From the NCBI GenBank assembly GCA_013399895.1, contig VXBA01002157.1:62001-126000 (forward strand): DNA of 64,000 nt. The letters run 5' to 3'. The stretch is from Serilophus lunatus. Lineage: Eukaryota; Chordata; Aves; Passeriformes; Eurylaimidae. The translations under genes and the position numbers were made by a program. Below the pieces are notes generated by a model. That model did no database searches, had not been told where the DNA came from, and saw only the letters and a list, made by a program, of their open reading frames with translations. Of this stretch, positions 24,982 through 35,851 are shown one piece after another. Positions within the stretch are counted from its first letter, which is position 1, and every line of letters starts with the position of its first letter.

Positions 24982-27132
24982 GATGTGCGTAATCTATTCA
25001 GGTGAATCCTTTTTACTGACAGCCTCTCTTCCTGGAATCAGCACTGATGCCCAAGTGTCACTCTGGGGTCCTCTGATAAAACTACAGCATACCTCAAATG
25101 TTCAGGTTATGTTGCCTGTTTGCAGTAGGAGGTTTTGATGGGAGCTCTGGGGGTATTAAGTAATTTTTAATAAAGACATTATTAAAACCTGGCTTTTTCA
25201 AATTTAGACTAATTTGGTCGAAGTTTTGTTATTTTCATACATTTCATATATTTTATAGCAATGTGCTGTAATGTTCACCATCTGAAAAGTGAGACATAAT
25301 GGCCAAATCTCCACTGACATCCATCTCATTTCTTCCCTTGGTCACCTGGCATACAACTGTGCACATGATTTTTCCACCAATGGATTTTGTACAGAGGAAT
25401 GCTCTGACATGCAGATTTCCCTCCACCTGCTGCTGCTGCTTGTCCAGTGCCACAGCCACATCCCTCTTATTCCCTTCTCCTGCAACTCTTTGTTGCTGAA
25501 TGTCAGGGTCATCAGTGTCACAGGCTGACATGATTAGTGTGACTGACATTATACCACTGCTCTAAAGGAAACAGGTAGAGGGCAAAGGAAAAAAACCCAA
25601 CACCCAAACCAAAACATGCAGCCATCTTAGGCAGAAGGGATCAGGCTCAAACTGATACTAGCAAACTTAGTTAAAGAGAAGGTCCTTGCACTGCGATAGA
25701 CACACACAGCATTTCAATGAGCTCCCATGCTTGGAAAATCAGTACACTTCTGCCTGCTCCAATGCATGTCCTGGAGTGCTCCAGATCTCAGAGATTAAAG
25801 GCAAAAATCAGAGCTTCAGGGGTGGGGGATGGGACAAAATGGTTAAAAACAAACAAACAAACTCAAACAACCAAAAAACAACTACCAAAAAATCCAACCC
25901 AGCATCAGACAGGAGATAAAGCCTGACCCGTGATTCAGCAGACTTGAATGCTCAGAAGCACAGCAGTCTGGGCATTACTGAAAGACAGCAGCAGTCCATT
26001 ACATATATTGATTTGCAGCACTTTGTCAGCACTAATGATGTTACCTCATTAAAAGAGATAAATGCTCTACTGTTCTACCAAAAGCATCTGCTCCTTCCTT
26101 CTCCTTGCCTGTTCTCCAGAAGGACCCTCAGCAGCAGCACAGCAAAAACAAATCAAAATCCAGCATTAAACTTGCTTAGAGCCACTTGCTAAGTTTGTTT
26201 TCTTGCTGTTTTAATGATAATGTTTTTATGACCATTTTTTTCCTGAAGTGATTCTGTGTTTGGTACCACATACCTCTTCTCTCGACACTGAACTGGCACA
26301 CCAAAGGAAAACAAAGCACTGTGAACCACCATGGCTCACTGGTTGTCAAAGGACTTTTAAGAAAATAAACTAATGTCTGCCTCAAATAATTCATTCAGTG
26401 TTAGGTAAAATGATACAGGCTGCAACTTCAATCACAGCAGGTGAAGTAAGTGCTAGGTGAGGAGGTGACAATAACTTCTGTCCATTAATACCCTACGATG
26501 TGTTGCCACACTCAGTACAACACTTTTCTTCCAAGATTCCTCAATACATGCAAAGGTAGCAGTTTACCATAATTAATGTTTTATGCATTATTCCTTAGTG
26601 TATAGGGTCTCCAAAGTACACACTATTAAAGTCTATTAAACTCTCTATTTAGCAGAATTACCAATATGCCTTTGGGGAAACTATTACAATGAAGCTGTAC
26701 TGGTATTTAAATTCCAGTTGTTTAACAATCTTTTCCTAATCACCAATCCAGGTATAAACATTAAAGTGCAGTCAGACTTCTTCCAGCACAGCATAAACCT
26801 GTCTATGAGCTGCTTATGGAAATTTATTTTAAAAAATGAGTATTTCAATTTGGCATGCTTTTCATAATTAGCCTCAGACAGCTACTGCTTTAAAATAATA
26901 GGGACTCCTTCCTGATCCTCTTCCCAAGTACAGCCCTCCACAGTTAAACCCGGCCACAGAACCAATTAACTATTTGCAACCATACAATTTCTATTTAAAT
27001 ATCAGTATCTGCAAGGTATCAGCCTATTCAAGAAAAATTTGGCCAACAAGGTCCCATTTTTTTACAAATGGCTTTTCTATGAGAACGGACCTGTCCTGGG
27101 CACAAGGGATGGAGCATCCAAAAAGCTGCATA

Positions 27133-27153
27133 ATCTCAGCTGTATGCTGAGAT
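27133..27153. repeat. Short hairpin, 8-bp arms
   Basis: ATCTCAGC (27133-27140) and GCTGAGAT (27146-27153) are perfect reverse complements around the loop TGTAT. A second weak dyad (CTCA/TGAG) follows directly. The arms are short and function is unknown. Confidence 0.5.
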
Positions 27154-27427
27154 CCAGACACTCAACTATCTGAGTTGTATGTAAAGCAACAACAGAGCAG
27201 CTACTAGCTGTTGTTCGAACCCCTCAGACCATTTCCACTTTTAATTCTGTTCCAAATTTGTAAATGTGCGTCTGTACCTCCTGTGATAAGAATAAGTGTT
27301 TTTTTAATGGGAAGAGTCACATTTCTCAGGGAAAGAGGAAATAAACTTCATCATACTAGAAATCACAGGATTCAGCTTCCTGAGGTGGAGTAGAAGAGAT
27401 CTAAGTCTCAACCTTTCAGGTTTCCTC

Positions 27428-27480
27428 CATGACCTTCAATAAATCACTGTCTTCCTGCCTCCATTTTTCATCAGCATGAA
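27428..27480 (+). mobile_element. MIR-like SINE remnant (weak)
   Basis: CATGACCTTCAATAAATCAC followed by TGCCTCCATTTTTCATCAGC follows the MIR core order 'TGTGACCTTGGGCAAGTCAC ... GTGCCTCAGTTTCCTCATCTG' in forward orientation. Only about 50 bp align by eye and the copy is highly diverged. A chance match is possible. Confidence 0.4.
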
Positions 27481-27994
27481 GTGCTCAGGTTTTATCTACG
27501 GGGTAGTCAGGCTAGAAATTACCCAAAGTGATGTCTTGTCCTTGCTACTTCATAACACTGGCAGTTTTACAACTTCAACACCAGTTCAATTCTCAGCCAC
27601 ATTCAAAAAAGAAAACAACATTATTGTATTGAAAAAATGCTGACAAGAATCTTACAAAACCAGTGAGCACAGAAAACAGAATATAAGTAATGCAGTTGTT
27701 CAACAGGGTTTCACATCATATGAAATATGCCAGAATTCAAAGTTTACATCTAAGTACACTGGAAACTAGTATGTATTCCAAAATTTCCTCTGACAAGTAC
27801 GAATCAAATACTGTCTGTTCTTTTGGGCTATAGGGCAAACATGCACAATGAAGTTGCTTCCAGCATGACCAAAAGTCATGGAAAAGAAGCACAGCAAACA
27901 AGTGGGCTGTTTTTAGCCGTACACCAGCTCCCTCTAACTCAATGGACAAAAGTGCTTCCTTTCTGCATTTACAAACCCAGAGCCAAATCACCTC
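27481..27994. other. Unique non-coding DNA
   Basis: About 500 bases with no recognisable gene or repeat. It holds only a short minus-strand frame of 84 codons and an overlapping 91-codon plus-strand frame, neither recognisable. Confidence 0.65.
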
Positions 27995-28060
27995 CTCTGT
28001 TTTACAAACACAATCTCATTGACTTTGCTCAAGTTACACATGCACCAGAGCAGATTTTGT
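27995..28060 (-). mobile_element. MIR-like SINE remnant (weak)
   Basis: TGTTTTACAAACACAATCTC followed by TTTGCTCAAGTTACACATGC resembles the reverse complement of the MIR core ('CATTTTACAGATGAGGAAAC ... TTGCCCAAGGTCACACAGC'). The spacer between the two words is shortened. It lies about 520 bp from the forward MIR-like remnant at 27428 and is equally old-looking. Confidence is low. Confidence 0.3.
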
Positions 28061-31000
28061 CCTTGCATGCAATGGGAGACCAAATCTCCCACAAGTAAGA
28101 AAGGAAACAATCTGTTCACCTTAACTGAAGTGGAACGAGGGACACCCTTTTCAACTTTAAAAAGGAGACACATGTCTAAGAGACAAAGGGAAAACACCAC
28201 TAATTTCACTTCTTCAGTTTGCCTTTCCATTAGGAAAGACTCTTGTATGCTTTAAAAGGTTATGTTTTTCAGGCTTTTAAGGCTACTTTATGTGACTGTA
28301 AATCAGAAGTCCAAGAATATAAGTTATTGGCTTAGAGAAGTCTCCAGTGTCTACTTCACTATGCATTAAAAAAAGGATATTTCACTATCCTTTCCATCCT
28401 GTTTGACAGGGGTGGAGATAGATATCAAGGGTGTAGCTCTATTGCCTAAATTTGTCAGTCCTTTTTTCTTGTCACTTGCTTCTTTACCTCAACACTAATT
28501 TCATGATCATGAGGTGAGATGCTTCATCTGAGTAGCACAAAATCAAACAACATCTTTGGTTTAGTTAGTTTGTTTTAATTAGTTGTTGGTTGGCTTCACC
28601 CCAAGCAGATTATGGTCAGCTTTGTAGGAACCAATGTTGGTGCAAGAAGGATTTGGAAAAGTCCTGGCCAAGGACAATGTGGGAAGAAAAAGAGGTTGAG
28701 CAGCCGTAACTTGGGACTGCCTTAGGCTGCCACAAAACCTCTAGTCTCTGACGCCTACCAGAAGACATGATAGGAACACACAACACAGCGCAGAACATGG
28801 TGCACTGCAACACATGTGTCAAATATTCCCATCTTGTTACGTTGTTGTGTTCATCACATCAGATGACAGACCTCATAAAAGCATTTGGCTTTTCTTTCAA
28901 GGTATGGGGTGTAGACCTTCATTTGTTAGTGCAGCACGTGGACCAGCAAACACTCCAATCAAGCTGTCTGTCACTTTGTCTCTCCTGCCACCTACTGTAC
29001 TGAAAACCAAAACATGTGTCACCAACTCATGTGTGTTTCCACTTCTGTTTGGAAAAAAACAACTTTTTGTTCTTCTAGAAGTGCCACTGCATACATATGG
29101 GAACTCCTTGCTGTCACCTATGTTCCTACAGCAACGCTATCTAGTGTTTCCTTATGAATTCTAATGCAGAACTTTAAGCTCAAATCACTGATGCTTCAGG
29201 GTTACAATTAGCATTAAATACTAAAAATTCTCCAGAGTTTAGGGCATGAACTCCTCTCCCCCTTTGCCCTGTGGAGGATTAATCGCAGAAGATTTAAACA
29301 GTGAGCAGGCCATGATGCCCCATAAACCTCAGTCCCTAAATTTGCTGTTACTTCCAACGACAACACTCACAAGGGGCAAAATCAGCAGAAAAGTAACTTC
29401 CCATTGAGCGTGTGACTTTCAGCCTGTGGGCAGGGGTGAAACTCTTGCTGCACTTGAGCTGTGTAACCAAATGAGTGTCATTCAAGAACAGATCTACCAG
29501 ATGCAAAAGCCTGTTTTAGACCGTGGTTTACACATGTCCTTTTAACCTCTCGCTCTCAAAACACACAGCTGAGCCAGTCTGGCAGTGCCACACACACCTT
29601 TGGCAGCACACTGCTACCCAGACGTCCTCCCCAGGAAGGACCCCACTGGGTTCCCGCTGCCTACGACTTCACTGGCTGCAGAAGGGCTTTCACTGATGTC
29701 TGTGGTGAAGCAGTTCCTCCAAGGAGGAGAATTCTTTAATCACAATCCTCTGGGTTCTGCCATCCATCCAGACACAGTTAACTACAGTGCATGGCATCGA
29801 GAAGGACAGCAACAAGTCTGAGCTGGTCCAGACTAGTCCAGGCCCACCACAACAGCTTCAAACCCATTCACGGTACTATGTAGAAGCCAATAAGCAAACA
29901 ACCTAAATCCAATTAGACAGATATCCCATACTAATTACTTATGTCATCCTCCCAGAAGGCAGAACAAGTTTATTTTCCAGTATGTTGTTATTATTAATTT
30001 TGAGAAAGTATTCAAATAGAAAACACTAAGCTGAATTTTCTAAAAAAAAATCTTGTTATTTTCTAGTAAGGAGCTACTTTGAGGGTGCTGGTTTGTTTTC
30101 CCATATATGGGATTCCCTTTTGCCTAATCAACAGCTTGGGGCTCTGTGACAGCACCTATCTTTGATAAAAGGAGTATTCTGATGAAGGAGAAACTCATCC
30201 AACATTTGCATGATCCAGTAAGCTATCAAATGTATTTATTTATGCTGTGACCACAGTAATCAAGAGGTTTTAAGTGTGGAACCAAGCATCAGCTAAATGC
30301 ATTTTAAATCTGATTTTTCACTGATTGCAATAAGAAAACTGTTGACTAGCTGAACTCTTTAGGGTCCTTACAATTAGAGAAGTAGATACAGAAGACAAAT
30401 CACTCCACTCCTGACGAAGCAAGTTGTACCTTTCCAAGTAATAATGGGCCTTTCATCTTACTACTAAGAATTTCATCAAGTGAGAAAAAAACATGAATAT
30501 AATTCTACTCGCCCACAGATAAACTTCTCTGAAAAATAAGGACATCTCTTTTCCTTAAACAAATCTGACAGGGCTATAACAAAAAAATATTTGTGCAATA
30601 AACATCATTCAGTACAAACATAGGAAAACAACCAGCATGAGTAACTGGAGTGTCTAATCCCAGCTATTTAGCCACCAAAATGCCTCAAGAGCTGTGATAC
30701 ATTCACTTAAAAGCCAAATATGGCCCACAAATAGATATTAAACATGAATGAATTTATCAAGAAGCAACAGTATGTTCCCATTAATTGTACAAAAGCTGCA
30801 ACCAGGTTAATAAAAGATATTTCTATGTGTGTGATCAGAAGAGGCTTTTGCCGGCATCAATTTAATTTGTTACAAAATCAAGGCAAAAAAAATGAACAAT
30901 CACATTAGCAGTCAGCAACGTTACAGGAACTCTCAGTGAAAAACTAATAGAGTGAACAGAGCCTTAAAACAACTATTTTTTAACACAAACTTGAAAAACC

Positions 31001-33849
31001 TGCTACTGCAAAGGCAGTCTCAGAGGGTGCTAGGACATCTTTGCTAAAAAATCTCAGTCAACTCTCAAGGTTCCCTAAGGATGCTACAAGGGAATTCAGG
31101 AAGCCAGTTTTATATGCAACGTGCCATCTGGATTGATGTCCAACTAAACCAACAGGCAAAGTTTAATTTCCAAAAGAACTTTAACCTCTGCTGTGCTTGA
31201 CCAAATGGAAGGGAAAGAGATGTAAGCTTGTGTGGTCTGTGGCCAATGGAGACTTTCTAGCAGAAATGGAAGTCAGATGATGAGCAAGTAACAAGCTGCT
31301 CCTAGAGTTTCCCTTTCTTTGAGAGCAGTGGAGTGGCTGGGAGATTTTCATAACAGCTTGTCTGTAGAATCTGCTAAGAGAAGATGCTATCCAGAAGGCT
31401 TGACAGGAGGAAAATAGAAGCAGAGAAATCACAGTTAATGGGATTTGGTTGCATCCAGAAAACAGCTAGGTTTAGAAAACATTACAAACAGCCCTGTGCT
31501 TCACTGCTGCACCAATTCATTGCCGGATGAGAAAATTTACATAGATTTAAAGCCCCACAGAAATTTAGATTAATCTTGTAAGAATAAATTCACCTCTCCC
31601 CTGAGATGCTCTCTAGGTGAATACATGACAATGAGGAAATTGCCGCCACCACACCATATTAAGGGAAAGGTGTCAGGCTAAAAATTTTTTTATTTTGAGG
31701 TGATTTCTTAAGTCCCATAAATAAACAGTTGCCCCATTCATTTTACATATCAGTTTTCTGAGGGAGAGAAACACTATCCAATCCTGTCAAGAGGATAATG
31801 TGAGGTCAAACATAGAGGATTACCTCTCTCTCAGAGCATCTCTCCTTGGCACAACATAAGGAGGTTGAGCAACCTCAGCAGGAGGTTCTCAGTGCCTCCC
31901 TCACCAACTCTGGTGGGAGCCTTCTCCTCATCCTCCAACCTAAATGAAGAGAGTTAGTTGCTTAAAGCAGCAATGAAAGAAAAATTGCAATAGATTATGT
32001 CCTCTACCTGTGCAAACAGATGTCAAGCACAGGACATGATACAACATGTGCAAACTCCATATTCATCCTTCCTCAGATCCTAGAGGAGGCAGCGCCACAG
32101 TACAGTGTGAAGAGGGAAGAGGCCAGAAGCAGAGAAAATTCTAGTCTAATCATGAAACAGACAGAATGGAAACGATAGGAGAAGTGAGATAAAAGAATTA
32201 GGGGGCTGATTGCATCTGATAGACAACACACTATTAGAAGGAGAGGAAGTTGAGTGGCTGTGAAAGAGGGGGAAGGAAGAGTAAGGCTGATTTTCCCGAT
32301 AGACAGGTCATGAACAGTTCCCGAAACCTGCCTAGTCGAGCCGGTTGTCTGACGTAAAGGTGCAAAGAACAACACACGTGGCATCTCTGAAACAGAAAAA
32401 GGAGACGTTGAGGAGCGGGGCACTCTGCAGGGGAATTAAAAATCTACAAGTCTTCTAAGTGCCATAAATAGAGAGCTATTGAGAAGCTATTGAGCTTTCA
32501 ACCAATAACAAATGTGGATAGTTAAAAAAGGAGTTTTGCAGAATTGTCCACTATGACAAAAATCTTAAAAACTGGCTCTTCAAAAACATCTTTTCTTTTG
32601 AAAATCCCACACCCACTGCTGGGAGATTAGCTTTACAAAGTGAGATTTTAACTGGAATTGCAGCTTTGAGTAACAACAGGAAATGTTGCTCAGAGTAACA
32701 GAAAATGTAGAATAATTAGGTATTTTGGGGAAGAAGGGAAAGAAAGTTACAATAACTATGCAAACAGAATAAATAACAATGCTCCAGGACCTTCCCAAGG
32801 ACCTCAGAGCAATCTACAGCAACTCCCTGTTAAAAGCCACTGTGCTACAGCCACAGCTTATTGCACCATCTAGGTCCCAAATCTGGCTGCACTTCTCATC
32901 TTTATACTTTTATCCCTCTCCTGATCCTCACACCAGACATCAGCTGAGCAGCAGGGACCCTATTGTGGGTTTGCGCAGTGCAGGACCCCAGCTGGGACTT
33001 GGGGTGTTGCCAAGTGCTCCTTCAACATAAGTAACAAGGCGGCCTGATAAAGAGACAGAGAAGACAAAAGGTTTCCACCAAGTGAGAAAAACTGGTAAGC
33101 ACAAGAGGTGAAGGTTCTCTCCACACTGAACGTGCTGTGCTCAGCAGCACAGCATGGCAGGGCAAGCAGGCTAGGAAAGCCATCTTTCAGATGAAAGTGT
33201 AAAAAAGAAGCAAGAGGACAAAAAGGGAATGACAAGGTCAAGTTAGAGGGAGGCTGGCTCCAGACAAACCCTCCCCTCCCCAGAGAAAAGCACCTCAACA
33301 GACATTGCTGTGCAGTCTGCAGAAGACACTACCCAGCAATGGCAAGGGTCATGCTAAAATAAAATACAAACCCATGTTTACACGCTCCTGCAAGTTCTGT
33401 AACTGTAGATGAGAATTTTAGAAACTGCTTTGCATTGGACTTGTTTTATTGCATGTTTCTCACCATTTCCAGTTCCTGCTCCTGCTCTTGATTTGTAATT
33501 GTCGCTGGGACAAAACAGCAATGTTCAGATATTGCCTTGCTACAAAAACTAGAGTAACTGGGAGTTATATCAACAATACTTAAATGTAGTCTACTTAAAG
33601 CTTTGAACGCATCCTGTTAGAACACTGCATAAATTAACCCAACCTAATTCTCTAGGATGTAACAAGATCTGAAAAGCTCCAAGTTTCATGTTCTCTCTTA
33701 CCACCCACTTAAAAAACCCAAACCCAACATGCTGGGGTTAGCTCAGGTTGCAAACGAAAACAAAATTCACATTCAACTGAATAAATGCAATTTATTCCCT
33801 GATGCAATGAAGCTAATGCCAGAATCAGCTCAAAACCAAAACAAGAAGA
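28061..33849. other. Unique non-coding DNA
   Basis: No recognisable exon, RNA gene or transposon. The longest frames are about 116 codons (28814-29164 + and 32073-32423 -). A perfect SRF-type CArG box within a 12-bp palindrome lies at 30100-30111. A small imperfect duplication of AGCTATTGAG occurs at 32474-32483 and 32485-32494. The rest appears to be ordinary intron or intergenic sequence. Confidence 0.65.
30100..30111. promoter_or_regulatory. CArG-box palindrome (candidate SRF site)
   Basis: CCCATATATGGG is a 12-bp perfect palindrome whose inner ten bases (30101-30110) fit the SRF consensus CC(A/T)6GG exactly. Sites of this kind drive serum- and muscle-responsive transcription. A few CArG matches are expected by chance in 64 kb, so function is only a possibility. 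Confidence 0.3.
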
Positions 33850-34165
33850 GGTTCTTTCCCGCCCCCTCCATGCACATCCCCCCTCGTTTTCACTGCTAAG
33901 GATGCCCCAGCCCAGTCTACCCGCTCAGGATCCTCCATCCCTCCCCACTGTCCGAAACCATCGCTGGATGGAGCGAAGCATGCCCTGCTGCCCCTGGGCT
34001 CCCAGTCTCCGCCGACCCGCTTACACTGGTGGCCAGACAAAGCAAACTCCGGTTGCATCACGGAGCAAACTCGTTTTCCAGCAACCTCCCAGCCCGGAGT
34101 TTACCGCTACTGTTATCCGGTGCTGTCAACAACGCCGCCTTTGTTGCATGCCCGCGTGCGCCGCT
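33850..34165. promoter_or_regulatory. CpG island, candidate promoter
   Basis: About 21 CpG dinucleotides occur in 33841-34170, whereas most 300-base stretches of the window have only a few. GC content here is clearly above 50%. Observed/expected CpG is near 0.8 by hand count, meeting the usual island criteria. An AT-only box follows at about 34186-34216, placed where a TATA-like element would be for leftward (minus) transcription starting near 34150. A fair splice donor for that strand (CCAGT|GTAAGCG) lies at the boundary 34025/34024. I recognise no conserved protein in the short overlapping frames (minus 33825-34061, plus 33902-34207). Alternatives are an intragenic CpG island or an enhancer. 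Confidence 0.55.
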
Positions 34166-34185
34166 TGCTTGTTGGTTGGGTTGTT

Positions 34186-34216
34186 GCTTTTTTATTTTTA
34201 TTATTAATTATTTATG
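34186..34216. other. AT-only box beside the CpG island
   Basis: Some thirty bases of nearly pure A/T, including TTTTTATTTTTATTATTAAT, directly follow the CpG island. Read on the minus strand it contains AATAAAAATAAA-like words that could act as a TATA-type element. It could equally be low-complexity DNA. Confidence 0.3.
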
Positions 34217-34416
34217 TTAAGGAGAATTTTTGTTTTAAATAAGTAATCTGTTTTCAAGTGATTTCTTCTCCATGCTGGCTCCACCCTGTACTGTAAACGA
34301 GACATTACCTTATACAAGAATGAATCTGCTGCATTCCTCTGTCTAGCTGCCTCGCAGCACATTTCCTACGCTCACAGCAGCCCCAGCAGCACAAGCTCTC
34401 CCACCCCTTCCCCCCA

Positions 34417-34465
34417 CCTTTTTCTCTTTTTTCTTTCCCCTTTTTTTTTTTTCCTTTTCCTTTTC
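34417..34465 (+). repeat. Homopyrimidine tract (49 nt)
   Basis: Forty-nine consecutive pyrimidines, extended leftwards to about 34396 with only two purines. Long homopurine/homopyrimidine tracts can form triplex (H-DNA) structure and are common near vertebrate promoters. It lies between the CpG island and the cluster of transcription-factor-like sites. Confidence 0.8.
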
Positions 34466-34479
34466 ACTGCCTAGCTGTG

Positions 34480-34760
34480 TTTTTGTGTAAATGATCTCAC
34501 ATGACTCAACAAATCCATCTGCCTGAAGCAGGCCAAGTTTGGAGCCTTCCCAGGAGGGAGGAGAAGAATTGCTTTGTGGAAAGGACCTGGAGCTTTGCCC
34601 TTTCTCTGGCTCAAATTACCCGCCTGTCAGGCCTGACGGATTTGGCTAAAAATAAAAGGAAGCGGGCCGTGAAAAGGAGATGAATGAGCTCAGCAGTTCC
34701 TTAGATAACATAGGTCTGGTGTCGCCCAAAGATCCCAGAGCAGGAACTTCAGATGCTGGA
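34480..34760. promoter_or_regulatory. Candidate enhancer or promoter-proximal block
   Basis: Several strong consensus words cluster in about 280 bp. There is an AP-1 site TGACTCA (34502-34508), a perfect MEF2-type site CTAAAAATAA (34646-34655, fitting YTAWWWWTAR) and a GATA-type site AGATAA (34703-34708). They lie 0.3-0.6 kb from the CpG island. A 60-codon frame (34501-34683 +) with a very basic C-terminus overlaps the block, but its start context is weak and it is probably fortuitous. Role and target gene cannot be told from sequence alone. Confidence 0.4.
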
Positions 34761-34809
34761 CATCTAAGTGTGGTGCTGCAGCCTCAGTGAACTAGGCTGT
34801 TCGAGGACC

Positions 34810-34829
34810 AAAAAAAAAAAAAAAAAAAA
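34810..34829 (+). repeat. Poly-A run (20 nt)
   Basis: Twenty consecutive A followed by GGCACAAAAAAGGGC. No retroposed gene copy or SINE is recognisable upstream, so it is listed as a homopolymer. Confidence 0.85.
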
Positions 34830-34955
34830 GGCACAAAAAAGGGCAAAACGAATCTTATGCTGTCAGAAATAAATAGATTAAAGACACTTAGAAAAGGAAA
34901 ATTGCCAACTGTAGGATTTGGACTTGTCAATACGGAGATTTACAGGGTTCTCAGT

Positions 34956-34988
34956 GGGGAAAGGGGGCGTGGGGGGTGTGGCAGGGGG
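34956..34988 (+). other. G-quadruplex motif (+ strand)
   Basis: Four G-runs of 4, 5, 6 and 5 bases are separated by loops of 3, 3 and 7 bases (34956-34959, 34963-34967, 34971-34976, 34984-34988). This meets the strict quadruplex pattern with every run longer than the minimum of three. It lies about 0.8 kb to the right of the CpG island. Such motifs are enriched at vertebrate promoters. Confidence 0.7.
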
Positions 34989-35298
34989 CTGTACATGATG
35001 TCAACCTCCTGCCCTGACCGGGGAGCCTCAGCATCCTTCCTGCAAATGCCTGCCCAGTGCCTGCAGCGGGTATTAAGCACTTAGTTTGGCAATGTAATGA
35101 CACACTGCAACAATCTGTAATGCGAGGCAGTCAGCAAAGCCCTGGCTCGAAAAGCTCTTTCTCCTAACCATTAACCATATGTTTGGCTCCACCGCCGCCC
35201 AAGCGAGCGGGTGTTCCAGCACACCATCTGGTTTCTATCCACACAAGCAACTGCAAAGCACAGAGTATTTCCCTCTGGAGCTGTGTCTTCCTCCCTGG

Positions 35299-35322
35299 CC
35301 CCCGCTCCCTGCCCGGCCCCCC
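35299..35322 (-). other. G-quadruplex motif (- strand)
   Basis: On the + strand four C-runs (35299-35303, 35307-35309, 35312-35314, 35317-35322) have loops of 3, 2 and 2 bases, giving a compact quadruplex motif on the minus strand. Further C-runs occur to about 35357. It lies 0.3 kb from the opposite-strand motif at 34956-34988. Confidence 0.7.
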
Positions 35323-35489
35323 ACTCCTCCACTCCCTGCCCTCCTGTGTCGCCCCCTTCCAGTGGCAACTTCACTTCCCCATCCCATTGATGCTCAGAGA
35401 GCTTGAGACTGCAGCTGCCCTACCAAAGGTTTGGCAGAAGAGAGAGGATGCTGCGTTGTGCTGCCCTCTGAGAGCTTACACCCCTGCAT

Positions 35490-35512
35490 GCACATACACG
35501 CACACACACACA
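35490..35512 (+). repeat. (CA)n microsatellite, imperfect
   Basis: A short CA-type run with interruptions (CACATACACGCACACACACA). It may be polymorphic in length. Confidence 0.75.
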
Positions 35513-35804
35513 GGGAGGAATTGCATCTCTCTGCACCAATGCTTTGGGTATCACATTAAAAACTAAGTGTGTTCTTGACTGGTCCAGGAGTCACTGCAAT
35601 GACCTCATCTCGCTCATGCACATATGTGCACAGGGACTGTTCAATTTGGATTGTATCAACCCCATGCCGACACTGCAAAAGAACTTCAAGAATGTACCTA
35701 ACAACAGGAGGACAATTAGCAGTGTTACCTCCTGCTCTCTCCAAGTAGAGCTTTTTGTGCACATTGGGTGTTGGTCCCCCATCCCACCAAATTAAGAAGA
35801 CTCT

Positions 35805-35851
35805 GGAGGGGGGAAAAAAAAGACGAGAAAAAAAAAGAAGAAAAAGAGGAA
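35805..35851 (+). repeat. Homopurine tract
   Basis: A run of G and A interrupted by one C (35824), ending in A-rich AAAAAAAAAGAAGAAAAAGA. It is the purine counterpart, 1.4 kb away, of the homopyrimidine tract at 34417-34465. It is simple sequence only. Confidence 0.75.

Larger units (their letters stand above)
16766..27427. other. Unique non-coding DNA
   Basis: No coding exon, RNA gene or interspersed repeat is recognised. Frames reach at most 122 codons (24220-24588 +), without similarity to anything known. A CArG-type match lies at 16847-16856. AT-rich intervals such as 19300-19760 and 26500-26900 contain many homeodomain-like TAAT words and could be conserved regulatory DNA, but this cannot be judged from one genome. 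A-rich and T-rich runs are listed separately. Confidence 0.65.

Noticed and set aside
27213..27220. GTTCGAAC word resembling a tRNA T-loop (B box)
   Set aside because: Flanking bases do not form a T-stem and no A box, anticodon arm or acceptor stem is present.
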